Both the position numbers and the translations under genes were made by a program. Shown piece by piece: positions 1 to 7,217 of a stretch of DNA of 18,886 nt. Where the stretch lies: NCBI GenBank assembly GCA_002437575.1, contig DJQK01000156.1:1-18886 (forward strand). The letters are read 5' to 3'. The notes beneath the pieces are model-generated. The model made no database searches and was not told the origin of the DNA. It was given only the letters and a program-made list of their open reading frames with translations. The stretch is from Clostridiales bacterium UBA6388. GTDB taxonomy: Bacteria > Bacillota > Clostridia > Oscillospirales > Oscillospiraceae. The stretch's first letter is position 1, and every line of letters begins with the position of its first letter.

Positions 1-80
1 CGTTCGACAAGCGCGTGGGTCCCGCGGTCGCGAAGGCAGTCGCCGAGGCGGCAAGGGATTCCGGCGTCGCCAGAATCTAA
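1..80 (+). CDS. Malic enzyme, C-terminal end only (partial)
   Basis: Only the last 25 complete codons lie in the window; the reading frame is open from the left edge and ends at TAA 78-80. The encoded tail reads FDKRVGPAVAKAVAEAARDS followed by GVARI. This resembles the C-terminus of bacterial NAD(P)-dependent malic enzymes, which end in a 'FDxRVxPAVAxAVAxAAxxSGVAR' pattern. Those enzymes decarboxylate malate to pyruvate in the cytoplasm. The assignment rests on this short tail alone, so the family is likely but not proven. The gene is followed by a palindrome and a strong bidirectional terminator, so it is probably not co-transcribed with the sugar locus and marks its left boundary. Confidence 0.7.
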   Translation, partial: FDKRVGPAVAKAVAEAARDSGVARI

Positions 81-107
81 GGAACCTCTGATTAAATCAG
101 AGCTTCC
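81..107. repeat. Imperfect palindrome after the malic enzyme gene
   Basis: Starting at the base after the stop codon, GGAA-C-CTCTGATT and AATCAGAG-C-TTCC pair around a single A, with one C/C mismatch. No T-tract follows, so it is not a classical terminator. It may be an mRNA 3'-end hairpin, a dispersed repeat unit or a protein-binding site. The real terminator lies just downstream at 115-150. Confidence 0.45.
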
Positions 108-114
108 CTAAGTA

Positions 115-150
115 AAAAAGAGGGTGCCTCAAGCGAGGCATCCTCTTTTT
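115..150. terminator. Bidirectional rho-independent terminator
   Basis: Arms 115-130 and 135-150 pair over 16 positions around the loop AAGC, with one G-T pair at 124/141. The outer end is A-rich on the left and T-rich on the right, so a U-tract is made from either strand. It sits between the + strand malic enzyme and the - strand FAD oxidoreductase (stop at 153) and can serve both. Confidence 0.9.
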
Positions 151-152
151 GT

Positions 153-1355
153 TTACAGCTCGTCGAGATGGACGCGCACACCCTGCGAGCGGAGCTTCCG
201 CTGCAAGACGGCGATGTCCAGCGACGGAAAATCGCAGCACAGCGCCGCAGCAGTCCCGGCAGCTTCTCCGGAGACGGCGCAGACCGGGATAACGCGCGTA
301 GCGTTCCAAAGATCGTCCGCCGCCGAAATGCACCGGCCGGCCGTCAGAAGATTGGGCACGGACGCATGGTACAGCGTGTCGAACGGCAGCTCGAAAGCAG
401 GGCCGCGGCGCGTCCAGTCGGAAAACAGGCCGACGCTTGTCTCTCGCCGCAGGTGATCGTCGCGGGCGCACACGCTGGCCTGTCCTGTCAGCCGCCGCGT
501 CATGCGAAGCTGCGGAATGGTCGCCATCGTGACCGGCACGCAGTCCTCGCCGCGGCCGCGCCGGGCTAGAATATCGCGCAGCATTTCCGCGTGCGCCGCC
601 TGCAAAAAGCGGCTGTTTTCCCACGCGTCGACGCCGCTGACCCGATCGCTGCCGCCAATGCGCTGGAGAACGGCAGGATCTTCCTCCTCGTCCGTCACGT
701 CGCACGCGCCGAGACTGTTCAGATGCAGCTGGCCGTTTTGCAGGTAGTAGTACCACGCCGCCATCGGGTTCTTGTCCGGGAAAAGCGCCGTCGGCGCGCC
801 TGCCATATGGCAGATGTCCGCGTCTCCGGTACAGTCGACGACGCATTCTGCCTCGATCGCGCTGCGGCCGGACTTGTTTTCTGCGATCACCGCAGAAATG
901 CGGGGGCCTTCCTTTATCACATCGCAGACGGAGGTCCCATAAAGGATCCGCACGCCGTTTTCCAGCAGCAGCCGCTCAAGCTCCAGCGCGCAGATCTGCG
1001 GGTTGTAGCGCACCATGAAGCGCGGGCCGTTTTTCCGCTGCTCCACACTTGCGTTCCGGAACCACAGCTCCGGGAGCTCTCCCTCGAGTCCATGGCGTAC
1101 GACCAGGCGCAGAAGCTCTTCTGCAATGCCGAAGCTGACCTGATGGCCCATGCCGTCGCACAGCGGAAGATAGATCGTGATCAGCCCCGCCGTGCCGAGT
1201 CCGCCGAGGATATACTCGCGCTCGAGCAGCAGCACGTCCGCGCCGCCCCGCGCCGCCGCCAATGCCGCAGACACGCCTGCATACCCGCCGCCCGCGACGA
1301 GCACCCGGCAGTGGTCTCGGACCGGGGTCTGTCTGGTTTCCGGGATCTGTTTCAT
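153..1355 (-). CDS. FAD-dependent oxidoreductase (FAD_oxidored family)
   Basis: This is a 400-residue flavoprotein. An N-terminal Rossmann motif is visible: GGGYAG at residues 22-27, with the ribose-binding acidic residue E45 at the end of the second strand, followed by GGLGTAG at 51-57. Near the C-terminus is the second flavin-contact region, with GRCISAADD and GEAAGTAAAL, typical of the FAD_oxidored (PF12831) group. A substrate cannot be assigned; members of this group often sit in carbohydrate loci of gut and soil Firmicutes and Bacteroidetes. There is no signal peptide, so it is cytoplasmic. It lies 16 bases downstream of the aldose epimerase gene, and the spacer contains AAGGAGA before the ATG, so the two form one operon. 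The terminator at 115-150 ends the transcript. Confidence 0.85.
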   Translation of the reverse strand: MKQIPETRQTPVRDHCRVLVAGGGYAGVSAALAAARGGADVLLLEREYILGGLGTAGLITIYLPLCDGMGHQVSFGIAEELLRLVVRHGLEGELPELWFRNASVEQRKNGPRFMVRYNPQICALELERLLLENGVRILYGTSVCDVIKEGPRISAVIAENKSGRSAIEAECVVDCTGDADICHMAGAPTALFPDKNPMAAWYYYLQNGQLHLNSLGACDVTDEEEDPAVLQRIGGSDRVSGVDAWENSRFLQAAHAEMLRDILARRGRGEDCVPVTMATIPQLRMTRRLTGQASVCARDDHLRRETSVGLFSDWTRRGPAFELPFDTLYHASVPNLLTAGRCISAADDLWNATRVIPVCAVSGEAAGTAAALCCDFPSLDIAVLQRKLRSQGVRVHLDEL

Positions 1356-1371
1356 TCGTTCTCCTTTTGCC

Positions 1372-2250
1372 TCAACGGATCTCGATGGTCATCGTGTTGA
1401 CATAGGTTTCGCCCGCGGCAAGCGCGATCAGGTGGTCCTGCTTTTCCAGATCCTCCACATACGCGCTGTGCGACGGCAGGCTGCACCACGGCTCGATGCA
1501 GACGTAGGGCGCGTCGGTGTGCGGCGCGTGCCAAAAGCCGACGAAGGGCATATCCGGGAAGCAGACCGTGACGCTGCGCGCGCTTTTTTCGCTCTTGAGC
1601 GAAACGGCATGGTCGATATTGCCGAGCACGACGGCGTCCAGATCGAACAGCGCGTGCGTCAGGGGAAGCTTCGTCCCGCCTTCGAGCGCGAACGGCTGCG
1701 TCGAGCCGGTAATGCGGTAATTTTCCGGGTCAAAATCGACGCGGAACGGCTGGCACGGCCTGGAAAATTCCAGATACCAGTCCGTAAAATCGCCCTCGCC
1801 GAACAGCGGCACGTTGAACCCCGGATGGCCGCCGAGGCCGAAGTGCATGGTCTTTTCATCCCGGTTTTCCACGGTGCAGGTCTTGACGATGCGGTTTTTC
1901 TCCAGCCGGTAGCTGACGCGGAAGCAAAACGCAAAGGGATAGCAGGCCAGACGCTCCGGCGAGTCGGTGAGCAGGAAGCTGACGGCCGTTTCCGAGCGGG
2001 ACGCCACTTCAAATTCCGTGCCGATGCAGAAGCCGTGGATGGTCATGGGGTACTCGCGTCCGCGGTAGATGTATTTTCCGTCGGTCAGCCGGCCGACATA
2101 GGGGAAAAGGTTCGCGTCGCGCCGCTTCCAGTAGGCGGCATCGCCCTGCCAGAGATACTCGCCGCCATTCGCCCGGATGCTGTGCAGCACCGCGCCGACG
2201 CTGTCGAGCGTGACGGTGAGCGCGTCGTTTTGAAGTGTGATCAGTGCCAT
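1372..2250 (-). CDS. Aldose 1-epimerase, LacX-like (galactose mutarotase superfamily)
   Basis: This 292-residue protein of the galactose mutarotase superfamily would interconvert alpha and beta anomers of an aldose in the cytoplasm. Candidate active-site residues are H72 (in IHGF), H142 (in GGHPGFNVP) and the catalytic glutamate E253 (in CIEPW). Length and the GGHPGFN motif point to the LacX/YihR-type branch rather than the longer GalM. Upstream on the minus strand is a well-formed promoter (TTGTCT, 17 bases, TAAAAT), making this the first gene of a two-gene operon with the FAD oxidoreductase. The ribosome site is modest: GGGGG, nine bases before the ATG. Specificity is unknown, but a mutarotase beside a sugar ABC transporter fits a role in presenting the right anomer to the downstream isomerase or dehydrogenase. 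Confidence 0.9.
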   Translation of the reverse strand: MALITLQNDALTVTLDSVGAVLHSIRANGGEYLWQGDAAYWKRRDANLFPYVGRLTDGKYIYRGREYPMTIHGFCIGTEFEVASRSETAVSFLLTDSPERLACYPFAFCFRVSYRLEKNRIVKTCTVENRDEKTMHFGLGGHPGFNVPLFGEGDFTDWYLEFSRPCQPFRVDFDPENYRITGSTQPFALEGGTKLPLTHALFDLDAVVLGNIDHAVSLKSEKSARSVTVCFPDMPFVGFWHAPHTDAPYVCIEPWCSLPSHSAYVEDLEKQDHLIALAAGETYVNTMTIEIR

Positions 2251-2280
2251 ATCGATCGACCCCCATTTTTTATTTTGTCT

Positions 2281-2309
2281 ATTTTAACGCAGATGGCGCG
2301 GAAAGACAA
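2281..2309 (-). promoter_or_regulatory. Promoter for the epimerase/oxidoreductase operon
   Basis: Read on the minus strand, TTGTCT (2304-2309) and TAAAAT (2281-2286) are separated by exactly 17 bases, about 30 bases upstream of the epimerase ATG. The -35 and first spacer bases read TTGTCTTTCCGCG, nearly the same as in the divergent promoter at 2379. Confidence 0.7.
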
Positions 2310-2378
2310 TATACCGCAAAGCATCGAATCGGAGAAATGGGCGTAATAAAAATGAAGGAACGCACAAATTTGAATATA

Positions 2379-2407
2379 TGGTCTTTCCGGGAAAAACGTG
2401 ATATAGT
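2379..2407 (+). promoter_or_regulatory. Promoter for the DUF624/dehydrogenase/ThuA operon
   Basis: TATAGT (2402-2407) is a good -10 box. The element 17 bases upstream, TGGTCT (2379-2384), is a poor -35 box by itself, but it aligns with the minus-strand promoter across TGGTCTTTCCGGG. A weak -35 with a shared flanking sequence suggests regulated expression. The start codon is 40 bases downstream. Confidence 0.55.
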
Positions 2408-2447
2408 ATCATGAAAAGCAGGACGATCCGCGCTTTGGAGGGATACT

Positions 2448-3197
2448 ATGGGAAAAATGAGCCGATTCTGGAGCAATTTTGTGAAAATGCCGGCAGATGT
2501 GCCGCGGGCGGGTCTCGGGCGGTGGTTTCAGCTGCTCGAAGAGCGCTTCATGCCGCTGTTCTGGTCGAATCTTGTTACGATGGGAGCGCTGCTGCCGTGC
2601 TTTGCGTGCGCGTTTTTTCTCACCGAGCTGTGGGACGCGCTGTCGTGGCTGGGGACGTATGTCTTTTTCGTGCTGGCGGGCCCCTGTGTGACGGCGCTGC
2701 ACTACAACTGCATGAAGGTGGTGCGCGGCGCAAACGTCTGGTGGTGGGAGGATTATAAGCAATGCGTGCGGCGGGAGTGGAAAAAGGCGATGGCCCTGTC
2801 CGCGATCGTCGGCGCGCTCTGGTCGGGCTTCGCGTACGCCGTGCGGCTGGTCATCGGCGTGAGCGGCGGGCTCGGCCTGGGCTTTACGCTCGTGTTTGCC
2901 TGCTGCGGCTTTGTGCTGGCGGGCTTTACGGCGTTTTCCTATCAGCAGCTTTCATCGGTGGAGCTTCCGTTCCGGAATGTGCTGCAAAACGCGCTGCTGC
3001 TGATCTTTGCCGGAAAGGGCCGCTCGTTTGCGGCCACGGCGTTCGCGCTTTTGTGCACGATCGTTTGCATAAAATTCTATCTCTACGCGTTTTTCCTCGC
3101 CCTCGCGGGGCTTTACGCGGTGGCCGTCATGACCTTCAGCCTGATCTTCCTGCCGGTGTTCCGGCAGCTTTTTCCGGAAGGAGACGACGCGCCGTGA
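2448..3197 (+). CDS. DUF624 (YesL-like) integral membrane protein
   Basis: This is a 249-residue hydrophobic protein with about six predicted membrane segments, roughly at residues 37-59, 66-84, 113-135, 141-164, 194-212 and 214-236. The pattern of an early pair of helices, a conserved W/R-rich loop (residues 85-112) and further helices resembles DUF624/YesL. YesL-like proteins are commonly encoded with CUT1 sugar transporters and YesM/YesN regulators in Firmicutes, but their molecular role is not established. GGAGGG precedes the ATG by five bases, fixing the start. The gene is first in a compact operon; its stop overlaps the start of the next gene by four bases. The family call rests on topology and context. 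Confidence 0.75.
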   Translation: MGKMSRFWSNFVKMPADVPRAGLGRWFQLLEERFMPLFWSNLVTMGALLPCFACAFFLTELWDALSWLGTYVFFVLAGPCVTALHYNCMKVVRGANVWWWEDYKQCVRREWKKAMALSAIVGALWSGFAYAVRLVIGVSGGLGLGFTLVFACCGFVLAGFTAFSYQQLSSVELPFRNVLQNALLLIFAGKGRSFAATAFALLCTIVCIKFYLYAFFLALAGLYAVAVMTFSLIFLPVFRQLFPEGDDAP

Positions 3198-3703
3198 GAG
3201 AAAAGCTGCGCAATTTCTGGTATTACGACAAGTGGTACGTGCTGGCGGCGGCTTTGCTGCTGGTGCTGGCGCTCAATTTCATCGCGCAGAAAAAACAGAC
3301 GCCGAAGCCGGACGTCCAGATCGCGGTCGTGTCCATGCAGGCGCCGGACGAGAGCGGGCAGGCGCGTCTTTCCGCGCTGGCGGCGGAGGCGTGGCAGGAC
3401 GCGGACGGAACGAGGCCTTGCGTGCAGGTGAACGTCTACGCCTATGACGCAGATCCTGCGGCCGCAGAGGACACGGCGCAGTTTATGGCAGCGTCCGTGC
3501 AGCTGGCGGCGGATCTTCAAAACCGGATCTCCGCCGTTTATATTACCGATACGCCCCAGCTGCTTCTGGACGCGGACGATACGCTGCGCACGGCCGGAAG
3601 CGCCGGCTCGTCGGTTTTTGCAATGGACGGCTATACGATCTTGTGCCGGGAGGAAACGCGCACGCTGGCACAAAAGCTGTTTACAGAAGGAAAGGAGCAA
3701 TGA
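3194..3703 (+). CDS. Small membrane-anchored protein of unknown function
   Basis: The start is taken as GTG 3194, overlapping the stop of the DUF624 gene (GTGA). This gives 169 residues. The N-terminus (REKLRNFWYYDKWYV) is positive and aromatic and leads into one membrane segment, about residues 14-31. The remainder is soluble, acidic and alanine-rich, and would face outside given the positive-inside rule. There is no lipobox and no recognisable catalytic motif. An aromatic 'FWYYxKW' start plus a single helix is familiar from uncharacterised clostridial proteins encoded beside DUF624, but I cannot name a family. Translational coupling to the DUF624 gene suggests that the two products work together at the membrane. 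It ends three bases before the dehydrogenase start. Confidence 0.75.
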   Translation: MREKLRNFWYYDKWYVLAAALLLVLALNFIAQKKQTPKPDVQIAVVSMQAPDESGQARLSALAAEAWQDADGTRPCVQVNVYAYDADPAAAEDTAQFMAASVQLAADLQNRISAVYITDTPQLLLDADDTLRTAGSAGSSVFAMDGYTILCREETRTLAQKLFTEGKEQ

Positions 3704-3705
3704 AC

Positions 3706-4830
3706 ATGGAACGCATCAACGCCGCGATCATCGGCATGGGCTTTATCGGCAGGCAGCACTACGAGGCGCTGCGGCGGCTGGGAAATGTCCGCATCCGCGC
3801 TCTGTGCGTGTCAAGGCCCGAGAAGATCGCGCAGGCGCAGCAGGAATTTGACGCCGACTACGTGACGGCCGACTGGCGAAAGATCATGGAAGACCCTGCC
3901 GTGCAGGTCATCCACAACTGCACGCCCAACATCGCGCACGACGAGATCAACCTCGCGGCCATCGCGGCCGGAAAGCACATCTACGCGGAAAAGCCGATGA
4001 GCGTCACCACCGAGGGCGCGGTGCGCGTTGCCGAAGCGGCAAGGGCGGCGGGCGCCGCGAACGCCATCAACCACCAGTACCGCATGAACGCGGCCGTGCT
4101 GGAAATGCGCGCGCGTGTGGCCGCAGGCGATACGGGACGGACGCTGTATGTTTCCGGCTGCTATTTGCAGGATTCCGTCGCGCGGCACGACGATTATACC
4201 CCGCGCCGCATTCCGGAGACCTCGCCGGCCCGGGCGCTGCTGGACATCGGCGTGCATTGGGCGGACACGGCGTCTTTTGTGCTGGGCCAGCCGATCCGGC
4301 GGGTCTATGCGCGGATGTACACGCACTATCCGGTGCGCATCGACCCCGCGACGGGGCGGGAAATTGAAATCCATTCCGACGACACCACCGCCGTCATGGT
4401 CGAGTTTGCCGACGGAACGCCGGGCTCGGCGGTCTTCTCCAAATGTATGCTCGGGCACAAGAACGATCTGCGCCTCAGCGTCAGCGCAGAGCTGGCCGAG
4501 ATCGCCTGGCAGCAGGAGCTGTGTGACCGGCTGATGGTCGGAAGCCGCGCGTATGGAAGACAGACGCTTCTGATGGACCGGCAGTTTGCAAGCCGGGAGG
4601 CTGCGGCGTATCTGGATATGCCCGCAGGACACGCGCCGGGCTGGCAGGAGGCGGAAAAGAACGCGATGCTGGCATTTTACCGCTCCATCGAAGACGGAAG
4701 CTATCGCACCGGCTGCGTTCCGTATGCCACATTCGAAGACGGCGTGCGCGGCAACCGCTTTGTCGACGCGTGCCTGCGCTCGCAGACAGATGACCGCTGG
4801 GTCGAGCTGGAGGGGGACGAGACGGTATGA
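3706..4830 (+). CDS. Gfo/Idh/MocA-family NAD(P)-dependent sugar dehydrogenase (ThuB-like candidate)
   Basis: This 374-residue cytoplasmic oxidoreductase has the Rossmann motif GMGFIG at residues 10-15, the conserved E95-K96-P97 at the domain junction, and D180...H184 in LDIGVHWADT; K96 and H184 are the usual catalytic positions. Such enzymes oxidise a sugar or cyclitol hydroxyl with NAD(P). An ATG two codons upstream (3700) is possible, but AAAGGAG (3691-3697) is too close to it and well placed for 3706. The stop overlaps the ThuA-like gene by four bases. In rhizobia, ThuB (same family) and ThuA act together on trehalose-type disaccharides through 3-keto intermediates, so a similar paired role is reasonable but unproven. 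An IolG-like inositol dehydrogenase role is an alternative. Confidence 0.88.
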   Translation: MERINAAIIGMGFIGRQHYEALRRLGNVRIRALCVSRPEKIAQAQQEFDADYVTADWRKIMEDPAVQVIHNCTPNIAHDEINLAAIAAGKHIYAEKPMSVTTEGAVRVAEAARAAGAANAINHQYRMNAAVLEMRARVAAGDTGRTLYVSGCYLQDSVARHDDYTPRRIPETSPARALLDIGVHWADTASFVLGQPIRRVYARMYTHYPVRIDPATGREIEIHSDDTTAVMVEFADGTPGSAVFSKCMLGHKNDLRLSVSAELAEIAWQQELCDRLMVGSRAYGRQTLLMDRQFASREAAAYLDMPAGHAPGWQEAEKNAMLAFYRSIEDGSYRTGCVPYATFEDGVRGNRFVDACLRSQTDDRWVELEGDETV

Positions 4831-5558
4831 ACGTACTTGTATGGGCCGAGGACAAGCCCCTTCCGGAGCACGCGGATGCGTACCGCAGGCTCTATCCCGG
4901 CGGCATCCAGAGAAAGCTTGCCGAGATCGTCCGCGCGTGTGAAAACGCCGACGTGCGCACGGCTACGATGCAGGACGCGCAGCAGGGCCTTTCCGACGAG
5001 GCGCTTTCCTGGGCGGACGTGCTGGTCTACTGGAGCCACAAGCACTGGCGAGAGGTGGACGAGGCGCGGGTAGACGCGATGCAAAGGCGCGTGCTCGAGG
5101 GTATGGGCCTGGTGGTGCTGCACTCGGCGCACGCATCGAAAATTTTTGCAAGGCTCATGGGCACGCGCACACAGATGCTGCGCTGGCGGGAAAACGACGA
5201 GCTTCAGCGCTACTGGATCGTAAACCCCGCGCACCCGATCGCAGAGGGACTGGACGGCGAGTACTTTGAGATCCCGATGGACGAAACGTACGGAGAATAT
5301 TTTGAGATCCCGCAGCCCGAGCAGCAGGTGTTCCTCACGGTGTCTGCCGGCGGCGAGGTGTTCCGCTCCGGCTGCTGCTGGACGCGCGGGCACGGGCGCA
5401 TCTTCTATTTTCAGGGCGGACACGAAACCTACCCGGTCTATCTGCAAAAAGAGGTGCAGCTCGTTCTGCAAAACGCCGTGCGCTGGGCATACCGAAAGAC
5501 GCTTCCTATGGCATTTCCAACATGGGCCCGGGAGGCCGAGCCCCTGCGTGCAACGTGA
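4827..5558 (+). CDS. ThuA-like protein (trehalose utilisation family)
   Basis: This 243-residue protein has the ThuA fold of the glutamine-amidotransferase-like superfamily. Recognisable features are the N-terminal strand MNVLVWAED, the HSAHASK segment with H99 and H102, and the C-terminal GHGRIFYFQGGHETYP with H199, a ThuA-family signature. The class I amidotransferase nucleophilic cysteine is not evident, as usual for ThuA. In the studied system ThuA acts with the dehydrogenase ThuB in conversion of a disaccharide via 3-keto sugars; the exact reaction here is unknown. ATGA overlap with the preceding gene indicates translational coupling. No convincing terminator follows, so some read-through into the binding-protein gene is possible. 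Confidence 0.85.
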   Translation: MNVLVWAEDKPLPEHADAYRRLYPGGIQRKLAEIVRACENADVRTATMQDAQQGLSDEALSWADVLVYWSHKHWREVDEARVDAMQRRVLEGMGLVVLHSAHASKIFARLMGTRTQMLRWRENDELQRYWIVNPAHPIAEGLDGEYFEIPMDETYGEYFEIPQPEQQVFLTVSAGGEVFRSGCCWTRGHGRIFYFQGGHETYPVYLQKEVQLVLQNAVRWAYRKTLPMAFPTWAREAEPLRAT

Positions 5559-5736
5559 AACTGCTTCAAATTCGGCAAAAAGACGGCGCCGGATACACGG
5601 CGTTTCATGCGCACTGTACAACGGAATCATAAAAAATACTAAGATTCTCCCGGCTCAGGCTAATGGTAATTGTCCAAAATCGACAATATAATAAAACTAC
5701 GCAAAGCCCCAAAAAAATAATGGAGGAATCACAAAG
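5559..5736 (+). promoter_or_regulatory. Intergenic region and promoter of the sugar-binding protein gene
   Basis: This AT-rich spacer has a perfect -10 box, TATAAT, at 5687-5692 and only a weak -35 (TGGTAA, 5664-5669, 17 bases upstream). Between them lies a perfect inverted repeat, ATTGTC (5669-5674) and GACAAT (5682-5687), overlapping the first base of the -10 box. A strong -10 with a weak -35 and an operator-like repeat suggests regulated expression. The response regulator at 9128 is the natural candidate, though AraC-type regulators usually bind direct repeats. GGAGG at 5722-5726 is the ribosome site for 5737. Confidence 0.6.
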
Positions 5737-7107
5737 ATGAAGAAGCTCATTGCACTGCTCCTTGCACTCGTCATGGTGTTTGCGCTGGTTGCCTGCGCAA
5801 AGACGGCTGACGAGACCGCGGAACCCGCCGAGACGGAACAGACCACCATCAAAAACGAAACGACGGACACTGCGGCCGAAGAGACCTCGGAGGGCGTCAA
5901 GGACGTCACCATCACGGTCTTCCACTACATGACGCAGACCACCAAGCAGGCCGGCCTCGACGCTGTTGAAGCGGCGTTCGCAGCCGAGCATCCCGAGTAC
6001 AACATCACCTGGGACAACGTCTTCTACAACCAGGGCACCGACTACTTCCCCCAGCTCCAGACCGCGCTCGCTTCCGGCGACCAGCCTGAGATCATGATGG
6101 GCAACCCCGGCCTGTACCCCGACCTCGTCGAGCAGGGCTTCGTCGCTGATCTGAGCGACAACGAGGTCATCAAGAGCCTCAACCTCCCGTCCGGCGACCT
6201 CGGCGACGCGTCTGCCGACGGCAAGCTGTACGGCTTCCCCATCGACTTCAAGACCTGGGGCGTGTTCTACAACAAGGCCATCTTTGAACAGCTCGGCATC
6301 TCCGAGCCCACCACCTACAGCGATCTGCTCGCAGCCTGCCAGAAGATCTCTGACGCCGGCATCGACCCGTGGGCGCACGCCTTCGGCGACGCTGTGTTCG
6401 GCGACATCGAAATGCGCAACTACATCTGGACCAAGGCTCTGGAAGCCGGCGACAACGACGTCTTTGAGTGCCTGATGAACGGCTCGAAGAAGCTGACCGA
6501 CTATCCGTACTTCACCGACGGCCTGTCCACCTGGGCAGAGCGCCTCGCGTGGATGCGCGACGACGCCATGACCAACGACCAGAACGCCGCTCTGGAGGTC
6601 TTCACCTCCGGCCAGGCTGCCATGATGTACTTCGGCTCCTGGGGCATCGGCGATCTGGAAGCGATGATCGAAGGCTCCGACTTTGAGTACGGCTTCTTCG
6701 TGGAGCCCATCGACGACGATGGCAGCGCAAAGCTCAACGTGCAGGTCGACCAGTGCTTCATGGTCAACCCCAACGCCGAAAACCATGAGATCGCCCTGAA
6801 GTTTATGGAATACTGGGTCGTCGAAGGCGGCGCTTCCTGGTCTGCCGTGTCCCTCATGCCGCTGCTCAACGGCTCCGTCGCTGACAACGCGCCCGAGATC
6901 GTCAAGACCCTCGCTTCCATCAAGGCTTCCGGCAACATCGCTCACTACGGCGACTTCACCAAGCCCTTCAACAGCCAGTTCACCACCGACTGGAGAACCT
7001 ATCTGACCGCGTTTGCCGAGAGCTATGCAAACGGCAGCAAGCAGACCCCCGAGCAGTGCCTGACCGATATGCAGGCCAAGTTCGACCAGAACATCGCCGA
7101 GGGCTGA
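5737..7107 (+). CDS. CUT1 ABC transporter sugar-binding lipoprotein
   Basis: This 456-residue extracytoplasmic solute-binding protein begins with a lipoprotein signal peptide: KK, a hydrophobic core and the lipobox LVAC with the lipidated cysteine at residue 20. A flexible Thr/Glu-rich linker follows (about residues 22-50). The mature domain starts VTITVFHYM and shows the bacterial extracellular solute-binding protein type 1 layout, including a hinge-proximal segment KLYGFPIDFKTWGVFYNKAI. It would capture a sugar or oligosaccharide at the membrane surface for the two permeases downstream. Codons are strongly biased to C-ending forms (GGC, CTC, TTC, GAC), as in highly expressed genes. A terminator lies between it and the permease genes. 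The ligand cannot be read from sequence. Confidence 0.93.
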   Translation: MKKLIALLLALVMVFALVACAKTADETAEPAETEQTTIKNETTDTAAEETSEGVKDVTITVFHYMTQTTKQAGLDAVEAAFAAEHPEYNITWDNVFYNQGTDYFPQLQTALASGDQPEIMMGNPGLYPDLVEQGFVADLSDNEVIKSLNLPSGDLGDASADGKLYGFPIDFKTWGVFYNKAIFEQLGISEPTTYSDLLAACQKISDAGIDPWAHAFGDAVFGDIEMRNYIWTKALEAGDNDVFECLMNGSKKLTDYPYFTDGLSTWAERLAWMRDDAMTNDQNAALEVFTSGQAAMMYFGSWGIGDLEAMIEGSDFEYGFFVEPIDDDGSAKLNVQVDQCFMVNPNAENHEIALKFMEYWVVEGGASWSAVSLMPLLNGSVADNAPEIVKTLASIKASGNIAHYGDFTKPFNSQFTTDWRTYLTAFAESYANGSKQTPEQCLTDMQAKFDQNIAEG

Positions 7108-7126
7108 TCGAAAGCTAACCCCATAC

Positions 7127-7158
7127 AAAAAGCCCGTACCTTCGGGTACGGGCTTTTT
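7127..7158 (+). terminator. Intra-operon terminator between binding protein and permeases
   Basis: A perfect 14-base-pair hairpin: AAAAGCCCGTACC-type left arm (7127-7140), UUCG tetraloop (7141-7144), and a right arm ending in TTTTT (7145-7158). The UUCG loop and U-tract make it a strong rho-independent terminator. No obvious new promoter follows before 7218, so it probably acts as a partial terminator giving more binding protein than permease. Confidence 0.9.
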
Positions 7159-7217
7159 CACCCAAAAATGCCGCCGCGCAGGCGGCTGCTGCAACCCTAA
7201 GCTTTGGAGGTATCACT

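Noticed and set aside
5583..5606. Possible terminator after the ThuA-like gene
   Set aside because: The only pairing (CGCC with GGCG) is four bases long and followed by just three T, too weak to call.
5605..7194. 529-codon minus-strand frame opposite the binding-protein gene
   Set aside because: The sense strand has a signal peptide, lipobox and strong codon bias; the antisense product is repetitive and begins inside the permease-side terminator region.
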